Of a DNA stretch of 64,000 nt, positions 16,227-23,936 are shown one piece after another. The stretch covers positions 5,766,001 through 5,830,000 of the forward strand of contig NZ_AP022588.1 in assembly GCF_010731735.1 (NCBI RefSeq). Reading direction: 5' to 3'. A program made the translations under genes and the position numbers. This DNA is from Mycolicibacterium sediminis (GTDB lineage: Bacteria; Actinomycetota; Actinomycetes; Mycobacteriales; Mycobacteriaceae). The notes under the pieces were generated by a model. The model saw only the letters and a list, made by a program, of their open reading frames with translations, was not told where the DNA came from and did not search any database. Positions within the stretch are counted from its first letter, which is position 1; each line of letters starts with the position of its first letter.

Positions 16227-17363
16227 ATGGTTCTCGACTTCGGGGTACTCGGGCCGCTGCAGATCACGGCCGACGGCGCACCGTTGCCCCTGGGCACGCC
16301 CAAGCAGCGGGCGGTCCTCGCCGTGCTCGTCATGAATCGCAATCGCCCGGTCGCCGCCGAGTCGCTGGTCCACGCCGCCTGGGAGCAGTTCCCGCCGCCG
16401 GAGCCGAAGGCCAGCCTGCACTCCTACGTCTCCAACCTGCGGCGGCTCCTGGCGGGAGCAGGTCTCGACGCCAAGAGCGCCCTGGCCGGCGCTCCACCCG
16501 GCTACCGGCTCGCCGTGCCCGACGCCTCGTGCGACATCGGGCGATTCGTCGCCTTCAAGAACGCCGGCGTACAGGCCGCCGCCGCCGGCCAGTTCGAGCA
16601 GGCCAGCCGTCTCCTTCGGGACGCACTGTCGCAGTGGCGCGGCCCGGTCCTCGAGGACCTGCGCGACTTCGACTTCGTCGCCCCCTTCGCCGTCGCCCTC
16701 GTCGAGGACAAGGTGGTGGTGCACACCGCCCGGGCCGAGGCCGAGATCGCCTGCAACCGCGGCCACGGCGTGATCGGCGACCTGGAGTCGCTCGTCGCCG
16801 AGCATCCCTACCGAGAACCGCTGTGGGCGAAGCTGATTGCCGCGTACTACCTGGCGGAGCGGCAGTCCGACGCCCTCGACGCCCATCAGCGCCTCAAGCG
16901 CACGCTCGCCGACGACCTCGGCATCGATCCAGGCCCGACCATCCGCGCGCTGCATCAGCGCATCCTCCGCCAGGAGCCGCTGAACGCGCGAAAGACGGCA
17001 CAGACCACGGCCGTTCACCAGGTGGCGGGCATCGACCTGCGGACCTCAGTCGAGGACCAGACCGCCCCTGCGTCGTTGCGGGCCGTAGCGGGCGTCAACG
17101 CGGGTCGGGTCTTCCCACTGACCGCCGCGGCCACCAGGATCGGACGGCTCCCGGACAACGACATCGTGCTCGACGACGCGAACGTCAGCCGCCATCACGC
17201 GGTCGTCATCGACACCGGCACCAGCTTCGTGATCACCGACCTGCGCTCGGCCAACGGCGTCGACGTCGAGCGCCAGCGCATCCGTGGCACGGCGACCCTC
17301 GACGACGGCGACCTGATCCGCGTCTGCGCCCACGAGTTCGTGCTCGACGTCGGCCGATCTTGA
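16227..17363 (+). CDS. embR: EmbR transcriptional regulator (SARP-FHA)
   Basis: 378-residue regulator with three domains in order: OmpR-type winged helix (about 1-95), bacterial transcriptional activation domain (about 98-250) and a C-terminal FHA domain (about 285-378) with the phosphothreonine-binding pattern IGRLPDNDIVL...SRHHA...SANG. In M. tuberculosis PknH phosphorylates EmbR and the FHA domain reads the phosphate; EmbR then activates embCAB for arabinan synthesis. The immediate downstream pknH gene supports the same pair here. The ATG at 16227 is chosen because family proteins begin with a short strand; upstream in-frame sequence runs into the neighbouring gene. embCAB is not in the window. 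Confidence 0.9.
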   Translation: MVLDFGVLGPLQITADGAPLPLGTPKQRAVLAVLVMNRNRPVAAESLVHAAWEQFPPPEPKASLHSYVSNLRRLLAGAGLDAKSALAGAPPGYRLAVPDASCDIGRFVAFKNAGVQAAAAGQFEQASRLLRDALSQWRGPVLEDLRDFDFVAPFAVALVEDKVVVHTARAEAEIACNRGHGVIGDLESLVAEHPYREPLWAKLIAAYYLAERQSDALDAHQRLKRTLADDLGIDPGPTIRALHQRILRQEPLNARKTAQTTAVHQVAGIDLRTSVEDQTAPASLRAVAGVNAGRVFPLTAAATRIGRLPDNDIVLDDANVSRHHAVVIDTGTSFVITDLRSANGVDVERQRIRGTATLDDGDLIRVCAHEFVLDVGRS

Positions 17364-17461
17364 TCGCTTGATTTTGCCCGTAGGGCCGCTCAGCAGGCAC
17401 TAGGGTGTTAGCTGGCTCGGTCGACGAGCGTTACGGTGCCCACGCCCGAGGAGACGCGCAC

Positions 17462-19261
17462 ATGAGCGAGCCCACGTCGCGGGAAGGCACCCAGTTCGGC
17501 CCGTACCGCCTCCTGCGGCTGATCGGCAAGGGCGGCATGGGCGAGGTCTACGAGGCGGAGGACACCGTCAAGGACCGCGTCGTCGCACTGAAGTTGCTGC
17601 CGGAGGGCGTGTCTCACGATCCGGTGTTCCGCAAGCGCCTGCAGCGCGAGGCCCACTCCGCCGGCCGCCTCCAGGAACCCCACGTCGTCCCGATCCACGA
17701 CTACGGCGAGGTCGACGGGACCCTCTTCGTCGACATGCGGATGATCAACGGCGCCGATCTGCGCAAGCTGCTCAAGAACTTCGGGCCGATGACGCCTGCC
17801 CGCGCCGTCGCCATCGTGCGCCAGATCGCCTCCGCGCTGGACGCCGCACACGAGAGCGGGATCATGCACCGCGACGTGAAACCCGAGAACATCCTCATCA
17901 CCAGGGACGACTTCGCCTACCTCGTCGACTTCGGCATCGCGAACGCCGCCAGCGACGAGAAACTGACCGAACTCGGTACGGCCGTGGGCACGTACGCCTA
18001 CATGGCACCGGAGCGCTTCACCAACGACGAGGTCACCTACCGTGCCGACGTCTACGCGCTGGCCTGCGTCCTCTACGAGTGCCTGGCCGGGTCGCAACCC
18101 TATGCGGGCGACAGCGTCAGCGTGGTGATCACCGCCCACCTCATGCAGCCGATCCCACGGCCCAGCGTCGAACGTCCCGGCATCCCCACCGCGTTCGACG
18201 CGGTGATCGCGCGCGGCATGGCGAAGAAGCCCGGTGAGCGGTACGCGTCGGCCGGCGACCTCGCGATGGCTGCCACCGAGGCGTTGACCGCCCGGGACCA
18301 GGACCAGGCGGAGACCATCCTGCAGCGCGGCGAAGCCGCCACGATGCTCGGACCCACCCCGCTACCGGCCGGCCCGCCTCCGGTCGCACCGTACGGCGCG
18401 ACCCCCGGCCCGTACCCGGCCGCCACGCCACCACCGGTCCCCTACGGCGCCACCCCGGGACCGTTCCCGGCCGCGCCACCACCACCGCCGGGCGCGACTC
18501 CCGGCGCGTTCCCCGCCACGCCCGCCGCCTACGGATTCGCATCGGGACCGACCGGCGGCCCGCCGGCCTGGGGCCCGCCGGGAGGGCCACCCCCGCCGCC
18601 CGGCGCGCCACCGCCGAAGGACCCGACCGGCAAGAAGGTGCCGCGGATCCCGATCGCCGCGGTCAGCGGGGTCGTCGTTCTCGCCCTCGCCGCCATCGGC
18701 GTCTTCCTGGCCACCGACTCCGACGACTCCCCGTCGGGTCCCTCGACGCTCACGGCGGCCAGCACCACCAAGAAGTCGACCCCCGAGCGGTCGGCGCCGT
18801 CGCGCACCCGTACTCCCACGACGGAACCCGACAACCCGGACTCCTTCGGATCGACGTTGATGGCGCTCGTCCCGTCGGGCTACCCGGACAGCGTCTGCGA
18901 GGTGACCTCGCCGCCCGTCACCGGTGCGCTCGCCACCGTCGACTGCGGGGTGTCCACCCAGCCCGGCGGTCCGCAGACCGCCCGCTACTCGCTGTTCGCC
19001 ACCCTGGATCAGCTCACCCAGGCATTCAACGAGTCGATCGCGTCGAACGACGAACTCTTCCGCTGCCCGTCCGCCGAACTCGATTCGCCGGCCGAGTGGA
19101 ACTACAAGCGCTCCCCCGACGTCGTGGCCGGTCAGGTGGCATGCGGCACCTACCAGGGCAACGCCGACGTGATGTGGACCCAGAACGACGACCTGCTCCT
19201 CGCCGACGTGCAGGGCCCCACCATCGACGACCTGCACACCTGGTGGCTCGAGTACAGCTGA
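17462..19261 (+). CDS. pknH: Serine/threonine protein kinase PknH
   Basis: 599-residue receptor kinase. Kinase domain about 13-275: GKGGMGEV loop, Lys44, HRD with Asp138, DFG with Asp156, and Thr173/Thr177 in the activation loop. A Pro/Ala/Gly-rich juxtamembrane linker with APYGATPG-type repeats follows (about 305-390), then one membrane helix (about 396-418) and an extracytoplasmic PknH_C sensor domain with four or more cysteines. The ATG at 17462 is preceded by GAGGAGACGC. It follows embR on the same strand by 98 bases with TAGGGT as a possible separate -10 box. Confidence 0.93.
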   Translation: MSEPTSREGTQFGPYRLLRLIGKGGMGEVYEAEDTVKDRVVALKLLPEGVSHDPVFRKRLQREAHSAGRLQEPHVVPIHDYGEVDGTLFVDMRMINGADLRKLLKNFGPMTPARAVAIVRQIASALDAAHESGIMHRDVKPENILITRDDFAYLVDFGIANAASDEKLTELGTAVGTYAYMAPERFTNDEVTYRADVYALACVLYECLAGSQPYAGDSVSVVITAHLMQPIPRPSVERPGIPTAFDAVIARGMAKKPGERYASAGDLAMAATEALTARDQDQAETILQRGEAATMLGPTPLPAGPPPVAPYGATPGPYPAATPPPVPYGATPGPFPAAPPPPPGATPGAFPATPAAYGFASGPTGGPPAWGPPGGPPPPPGAPPPKDPTGKKVPRIPIAAVSGVVVLALAAIGVFLATDSDDSPSGPSTLTAASTTKKSTPERSAPSRTRTPTTEPDNPDSFGSTLMALVPSGYPDSVCEVTSPPVTGALATVDCGVSTQPGGPQTARYSLFATLDQLTQAFNESIASNDELFRCPSAELDSPAEWNYKRSPDVVAGQVACGTYQGNADVMWTQNDDLLLADVQGPTIDDLHTWWLEYS

Positions 19262-19276
19262 GGCCGAGAAGCCTCC

Positions 19277-19326
19277 GAGAATTCGACCCCGAGGATTCGA
19301 CCCCAAGGATTCGACAAGGATCCGTC
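19277..19326 (+). repeat. Short tandem repeat after pknH
   Basis: Four near copies of an 11-base core (GAGGATTCGAC and variants); the first two are followed by CCC, so the period changes from 14 to 11. It lies in the pknH-DUF732 gap. Confidence 0.75.
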
Positions 19327-19390
19327 AAGCGCCTGGCCCGAGAGTGACGTCAGTCCGGAACCGTCCGGATCCCAGTCACCGGGAGCATCG

Positions 19391-19729
19391 ATGGCCACTC
19401 ACCTCTTCCGCACCGTCGCCGCGACCGCCGTCGCAGTGGGCGCCCTCGGCGCGGCCGTCCTGGGCACCGCGGGCACCGCGGGCGCACTGCGCTCGGTGGA
19501 CGACGCCTTCCTCACCGACATCACCAGCGAGGGCATCGGGTTCGACGAGCCCGCGTCCGCGATCTCGAACGCGCACTACGTGTGCGCGGCCCTCGACGAC
19601 GGCGTCTCCCTGCCCGAACTCGGCGCGGACATCCTGACCAACACCGACCTCACCCGGCGACAGGCGGCGGTGTTCGTCGTGTCCGCGGTGGACAACTACT
19701 GCCCGGAGTACACCGACCTCTTCACCTGA
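19391..19729 (+). CDS. DUF732 secreted protein
   Basis: 112 residues with a Sec signal peptide (hydrophobic 10-30, cleavage near AGA-LRS) and a mature helical DUF732 domain with two cysteines (CAALDDG and NYCPEY) likely forming a disulfide. The family is typical of mycobacteria, with many secreted copies and no established function. The gene follows pknH on the same strand; M. tuberculosis also has small secreted proteins near pknH/embR. Confidence 0.85.
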   Translation: MATHLFRTVAATAVAVGALGAAVLGTAGTAGALRSVDDAFLTDITSEGIGFDEPASAISNAHYVCAALDDGVSLPELGADILTNTDLTRRQAAVFVVSAVDNYCPEYTDLFT

Positions 19730-19777
19730 CGTGCTCGCGGTATGTTGCAGAACACGCAACGTCGCGAAGGGAGAGTC

Positions 19778-20977
19778 ATGCCAAAGGCCAACAATCGGGT
19801 GTTCGTCGTCGGAGTCGGGATGACGAAGTTCGAGAAGCCCGGCCGCCGTGAGGGCTGGGACTACCCGCAGATGGCCAAGGAGTCCGGCACCAAGGCACTC
19901 GAGGACGCCGGCATCGCCTACTCCGAAGTCGAGCAGGGCTTCGTCGGCTACTGCTCGGGCGACTCGACGTCCGGCCAGCGGGCGCTGTACGAGCTGGGGA
20001 TGACCGGCATCCCGATCGTCAACGTCAACAACAACTGCTCGACGGGATCCACGGCGCTCTACCTTGCCGCACAGTCGATCCGGGGTGGGCTGGCCGACTG
20101 CGTCATCGCCCTGGGCTTCGAGAAGATGCAGCCGGGCGCACTGAGCGGCGGCGCCGAGGACCGGGAGTCACCCCTGGGCAACCACATCAAGGCCCTCGCC
20201 GCGATCGACGAGTTCGCCTTCCCCGTGGCGCCGTGGATGTTCGGGGCGGCCGGACGAGAGCACATGAAGAAGTACGGCACCACGGCCGAGCACTTCGCGA
20301 AGATCGGCCACAAGAACCACAAGCACTCGGTGAACAACCCGTACGCGCAGTTCCAGAAGGAGTACTCGCTCGACGACATCCTGTCCGCTCGGATGATCTC
20401 CGACCCGCTGACCAAGCTGCAGTGCTCGCCGACCTCCGACGGATCGGGCGCGGCCATCGTGGTGAGCGAGGACTACGTCAGCCGCCACGGACTCGCCGAG
20501 CAGGCCGTCGAGATCGTCGGGCAGGCGATGACCACCGACTTCGCCAGCACCTTCGACGGCAGCGCCGCGAACGTCATCGGCTACGACATGAACGTCCAAG
20601 CGTCGCAACGGGTCTACGACCAATCGGGTCTCGGGCCCGACGACTTCCAGGTGATCGAGCTGCACGACTGCTTCAGCGCCAACGAGCTGCTGCTGTACGA
20701 GGCGCTCGGCCTCTGCGGCGAGGGCGAGGCGCCCGGGCTCATCGACGACGGCGACACCACCTACGGCGGCCGGTGGGTCGTCAACCCCTCGGGCGGGCTG
20801 ATCTCCAAGGGCCACCCGCTCGGCGCCACGGGCCTGGCGCAGTGCGCGGAGCTGACGTGGCAGCTACGCGGCACCGCCGACAAGCGTCAGGTCGACGGCG
20901 TCACCGCGGCCCTGCAGCACAACATCGGCCTCGGCGGGGCGGCCGTCGTCACCGCCTACCAGCGCGCCACCCGCTAG
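19778..20977 (+). CDS. SCP2-type thiolase / lipid-transfer protein
   Basis: 399-residue thiolase-fold enzyme of the SCP-X/Ltp group. The nucleophilic cysteine is Cys87 in NNNCSTGSTAL, a second cysteine sits in ELHDCFSANE, and the histidine in GGLISKGHPLGATG. Such enzymes cleave branched beta-keto-acyl-CoA, for example of sterol side chains; the exact substrate here is open. The ATG at 19778 has GAAGGGAGA upstream; a further in-frame start at 19742 lacks a site. It stands alone between the DUF732 gene and the converging hemerythrin gene. Confidence 0.85.
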   Translation: MPKANNRVFVVGVGMTKFEKPGRREGWDYPQMAKESGTKALEDAGIAYSEVEQGFVGYCSGDSTSGQRALYELGMTGIPIVNVNNNCSTGSTALYLAAQSIRGGLADCVIALGFEKMQPGALSGGAEDRESPLGNHIKALAAIDEFAFPVAPWMFGAAGREHMKKYGTTAEHFAKIGHKNHKHSVNNPYAQFQKEYSLDDILSARMISDPLTKLQCSPTSDGSGAAIVVSEDYVSRHGLAEQAVEIVGQAMTTDFASTFDGSAANVIGYDMNVQASQRVYDQSGLGPDDFQVIELHDCFSANELLLYEALGLCGEGEAPGLIDDGDTTYGGRWVVNPSGGLISKGHPLGATGLAQCAELTWQLRGTADKRQVDGVTAALQHNIGLGGAAVVTAYQRATR

Positions 20978-21058
20978 CCCCTTCTCTGCGCCGAACGTCG
21001 CTTACCGCCACGGCATTTCGCGAGAAGCGTGACGCGGCACGACACTCGGCGGGGAGGG

Positions 21059-21778
21059 TCAGTGGCGGTTCTCCGTCGACGTGCTGGGATCCTCGCCGCG
21101 CGTCAGCGGCGGGACGTGCTCGATCGCGCCGGCCACCCGGGCCAGTACTCCACTGACCCGGCCGCCGACCGCGGCGCCTCGGGACCACCGGCTGCGCGCC
21201 AGCCGGTCGAGGTGGTCTCGACTGCGGTCGATGAGCGTCAGCGGCAGCGCGGCGACGGCGTTGCCGGGTGGACGCCGCGCAACGACCGGGTGGGGCCGGG
21301 TCGGCGCCGTCCGCCGCACCGCCTCCCACGCCACCCCGAGGGCGGCCAGCGTTCGCGGCGAGGCGACGGCCTGCAGTTGGGGGAAGAGCCGGTCCTCCTC
21401 GTCGCGGACGTCCTCGCGCAGCAGGGTGACGATGCGCGTCCACAGCGCGTGGTGCTCGGCCGAGTCGGGTGCCAGCGTCTCGAGTTCGGTGAACAGCTCG
21501 TTGATCTCCTGGTGCTCGCGTTCGATCTCGAGCGTCAGCGCCTCGCCGTCGGGCACCATCTTGCGCAGGGCCGGCCAGAGCACCGACTCCTCGGCGAAGG
21601 CATGCGGAAACACCAGGCGGCACAACCGGTTCAGCAGTTCCCGACGGTGCGCACCCGTCGACCCGTCGATGGCGTGCAGCAACCGGTCGAGTTCGACGTG
21701 GTCGCGTTTCTGGCGAACGAGCACGCTCAGCGAGCCACCGAGTTCGGACTCATTCTGTTGGGCCAGGGATCGAGTCAT
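21059..21778 (-). CDS. Hemerythrin-like HHE-domain protein
   Basis: 239 residues with an N-terminal HHE helical bundle (about 18-140) and a basic, low-complexity C-terminal tail. Iron ligands are recognisable at His27, His59, Glu63 and His89, but the usual fifth-position HxxxE is changed to DVRDEE (Asp123), so the di-iron site may be altered. Family members bind or sense oxygen, nitric oxide or peroxide. The ATG at 21778 has GGAAGGGGGG in front. It is divergent from the manganese catalase gene, which suggests a shared oxidative-stress role. Confidence 0.8.
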   Translation of the reverse strand: MTRSLAQQNESELGGSLSVLVRQKRDHVELDRLLHAIDGSTGAHRRELLNRLCRLVFPHAFAEESVLWPALRKMVPDGEALTLEIEREHQEINELFTELETLAPDSAEHHALWTRIVTLLREDVRDEEDRLFPQLQAVASPRTLAALGVAWEAVRRTAPTRPHPVVARRPPGNAVAALPLTLIDRSRDHLDRLARSRWSRGAAVGGRVSGVLARVAGAIEHVPPLTRGEDPSTSTENRH

Positions 21779-21899
21779 CGGGCCCCCCTTCCTGTGGTCA
21801 CGCGATGCCCGCCCATCGCCCACCCAATCCCTCCGATTACCGAAGGACCATCCCCAATGCGAAATACCGCTTCTCGCAATGGAATCTTCGTCGGCGGCC

Positions 21900-21923
21900 G
21901 TTTCCCGGCACCTCCCTCGGGTA
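21900..21923 (+). promoter_or_regulatory. SigF-type promoter of the manganese catalase gene
   Basis: GTTT-N15-GGGTA matches the mycobacterial SigF consensus (GnTT, 15-17 bases, GGGTA). The -10 box ends 43 bases before the ATG. Confidence 0.68.
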
Positions 21924-21966
21924 GCGCGTACCGGACCGCACGACCGAGTCTCGATGGGAGTAAGCG

Positions 21967-22878
21967 ATGTTCCGCCATACCGACTACATGCAGTTCGACG
22001 TCAAACCGGAGAAGCCGGATCCCGTGTACGCGCGCAAGCTGCAGGAGCTGCTCGGAGGCGCGTACGGCGAGATGACCGTGACGATGCAGTACCTGATGCA
22101 GGGCTGGAACTGTCGCATGAAGGGGAAGTACAAGGACCTCATCATGGACATCGCGACCGAGGAGATCGGCCACGTCGAGATGATCGCGACGATGATCGCC
22201 CGACTGCTGGAGAGTGCTCCCGCCACCGATTCCACCAAGAATGCGCTGGGCGATCCGGTCGTCGCCGCGGTCATGGGCGGCATGGACCCGCAGCACGCCA
22301 TCGTCTCCGGCGGCGCTCCGACGCTCTCGGACAGCCAGGGGTCACCGTGGAACGGCAAGTTCATCGTGGCGTCGGGCAACCTGCTGGCCGACTTCCGCGC
22401 CAACGTCGCGGCCGAATCGCAGGGCCGCGTGCAGACCGCGCGCCTGTGGCACATGACCGACGACCCGGGCGTCAAGGCGATGCTGAAGTTCAACCTCGCG
22501 CGTGACACCTACCACCAGAACATGCGGCTCGCGGCCATCGAGGAACTGCAGGCCGACGGACTGGAGGACGTCGTGGCACCGAACGACCTGATGGACGAGG
22601 AGTTCGAGGAGCACGCCAGCACGCTGTGGCACCTGTCCGACGGGACCGAGTCCGACAAGGGACGGTGGGCCAACGGCCCGCTGCCCGACGGCCGGCACAC
22701 CGGAAAGTTCCTCGCCGATCCGCAACCCCTGGGCGATCGTCAGTCCGGCCCACCGCCGGACCCGAAGCTCTACTGCACCTACGACGGTGGCATGGGCGAG
22801 CCGCGGACGCCGTCCTTCGGCACGGAGAAGGGCGTGATGGGCAAGCTGAAGGACGCGGTCGACCCCGACAAGACCTGA
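21967..22878 (+). CDS. Manganese (non-haem) catalase
   Basis: 303-residue dimanganese catalase that breaks hydrogen peroxide into water and oxygen. Metal ligands are all present: Glu35, Glu66 and His69 (ATEEIGH), Glu150 (AAESQG) and His183 (RDTYHQN), at almost the same numbers as in the Lactobacillus plantarum enzyme. The C-terminal 80 residues form the usual extended arm. GGGAG lies eight bases before the ATG. A SigF-type promoter lies upstream and a strong hairpin terminator follows. Confidence 0.93.
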   Translation: MFRHTDYMQFDVKPEKPDPVYARKLQELLGGAYGEMTVTMQYLMQGWNCRMKGKYKDLIMDIATEEIGHVEMIATMIARLLESAPATDSTKNALGDPVVAAVMGGMDPQHAIVSGGAPTLSDSQGSPWNGKFIVASGNLLADFRANVAAESQGRVQTARLWHMTDDPGVKAMLKFNLARDTYHQNMRLAAIEELQADGLEDVVAPNDLMDEEFEEHASTLWHLSDGTESDKGRWANGPLPDGRHTGKFLADPQPLGDRQSGPPPDPKLYCTYDGGMGEPRTPSFGTEKGVMGKLKDAVDPDKT

Positions 22879-22892
22879 GTCGCACGACGGCG

Positions 22893-22924
22893 GGTGCCGG
22901 TCCATCCGAGGATGGGCCGGCACC
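22893..22924 (+). terminator. Terminator of the manganese catalase gene
   Basis: 14-15 bp GC-rich stem (22893-22907 with 22910-22924, one G-U) 14 bases after the stop, followed by TTCGTCT. Confidence 0.72.
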
Positions 22925-22943
22925 TTCGTCTACGCCAGGCGCA

Positions 22944-23276
22944 TCAGGGCAGTCCGCGGTTCGGCGTCTGCTGCGCGACGCCGTGCCGCAGCGGCGTATT
23001 CGGTTCTGCTGCTGTGGATTCCTGGACGGGCGAGCCGCCGGACGACGACTGCCCACTCGGCGCGTTCATGGGGTTGCCCGGCGAGGGTTCCGCGCCGCCC
23101 TCCAGCTCTCGCTGCCGGGCCTCGAGTATCTCGAGCACCGGCACGCGGGCGGCGTGGCCGGCCTCGTAGGTGAGCACCGTCAGCAGTTGGTCCGCGTCGA
23201 GCGAGCGGATCCGGCTACGTAGGTCGCCGATCGACATCGCGTCGTAGTCGGGCAGGGGTAGTTCGGTGTTCGTCAT
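22944..23276 (-). CDS. Small conserved actinobacterial protein, unknown function
   Basis: 110 residues. The first 60 form a conserved short helical unit (LPDYDAM-x-RIRSLDADQLLTVLTYEAGHAARVPVLEILEARQ split into two helices), the rest is disordered Ser/Pro/Gln-rich. I recognise this as a common small protein in mycobacteria but know no function. The start codon overlaps the stop of the DUF5709 gene as ATGA, so both are translated together from the promoter at 23691-23714. Confidence 0.75.
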   Translation of the reverse strand: MTNTELPLPDYDAMSIGDLRSRIRSLDADQLLTVLTYEAGHAARVPVLEILEARQRELEGGAEPSPGNPMNAPSGQSSSGGSPVQESTAAEPNTPLRHGVAQQTPNRGLP

Positions 23277-23680
23277 GGCTCATCGACCTCTCTCGTCACG
23301 TCATCGACCACCTGGAACAGCGAGTCCCCGTCCTCGGGGGCGCCGTCGATCTGACCGTGGTGCACTCCCGGGTCGGCGGGCGCCACGTCGGACCCGTCGA
23401 TCACCCCGCTCTCCCGCTCCTCGGCGTCCGCGAGATTGACGTCGTCGGGCGTGACGTCGGGGACCTCTTCGGCCAGGCGCTGGTCGAGCGACTCGCCCTC
23501 GCGCTCCTCCTCGGCGCTCATGCCGTTCTTGGTGACGCCGCTCCAGTCCTCCGGCGGGTCGACCACTTCGTCGCCGTCGGCGTTGAGGACCTCGTCGGAG
23601 TCGGTGGACTCCATCGGGCTCAGCATGTCCTCTGCGCCACCCAGGTCGTTGGCGGAGGTGTCCACGTCATCGGTACTCAT
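23273..23680 (-). CDS. DUF5709-like acidic protein
   Basis: 135 residues, very acidic (Asp/Glu-rich) and probably largely disordered. The block EEEREGESLDQRLAEEVPDV is the hallmark of DUF5709 proteins of actinobacteria; no function is known. I take the ATG at 23680; a GTG at 23689 is also in frame. A SigF-like -35/-10 pair lies directly upstream, which would give a very short or absent leader. It is coupled to the next gene by a four-base overlap. Confidence 0.78.
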   Translation of the reverse strand: MSTDDVDTSANDLGGAEDMLSPMESTDSDEVLNADGDEVVDPPEDWSGVTKNGMSAEEEREGESLDQRLAEEVPDVTPDDVNLADAEERESGVIDGSDVAPADPGVHHGQIDGAPEDGDSLFQVVDDVTREVDEP

Positions 23681-23690
23681 GCCGTACACG

Positions 23691-23728
23691 TAGCCGTCCG
23701 GCGGATTGTTAAACGGTCGCCTGGGTAT
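23691..23728. promoter_or_regulatory. Overlapping divergent SigF-type promoters
   Basis: Rightward: GATT (23704-23707), 15 bases, GGGTAT (23723-23728), ten bases before the small acidic gene. Leftward: GTTT (23714-23711), 15 bases, GGCTA (23695-23691), towards the DUF5709 gene; its -10 deviates by one base. The two share a 57-bp intergenic region. Confidence 0.55.
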
Positions 23729-23737
23729 GCCCTGCTC

Positions 23738-23869
23738 ATGAGCAGACCTGATTCAGTCGGCGGTCCGGGCGACAACGACGCCGACGCCGATCCCGACATG
23801 GTGAAGTCGACCACCGAGCAGTCCGATCAGGCAGAGGGATCGGACGACGACGCCGAGACCGGGGGTTAG
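23738..23869 (+). CDS. Small acidic protein, 43 residues
   Basis: Translation MSRPDSVGGPGDNDADADPD followed by MVKSTTEQSDQAEGSDDDAETGG. It is acidic, has no hydrophobic segment and is probably disordered. I do not know its function. The SigF-type promoter directly in front of it, with a -10 box ten bases before the ATG, supports it as a real gene. It is followed by a 16-bp hairpin and faces fadD14. Confidence 0.58.
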   Translation: MSRPDSVGGPGDNDADADPDMVKSTTEQSDQAEGSDDDAETGG

Positions 23870-23870
23870 A

Positions 23871-23934
23871 CGCCGAGCGCACGCTTGACGTACGCATCGC
23901 CCGAGTGCGCCCGCCACGAAGCGTGCGCTCGGCG
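23871..23934. terminator. Hairpin D between converging genes
   Basis: Perfect 16-bp inverted repeat (23871-23886 with 23919-23934), loop of 32 bases. It starts right after the stop of the small acidic gene and ends at the stop of fadD14; likely bidirectional terminator. Confidence 0.72.
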
Positions 23935-23936
23935 AC

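Noticed and set aside
21614..21635. KstR-like AACCGGTT within the hemerythrin gene
   Set aside because: The outer T and A of the consensus are C and G, and the site is inside coding DNA.
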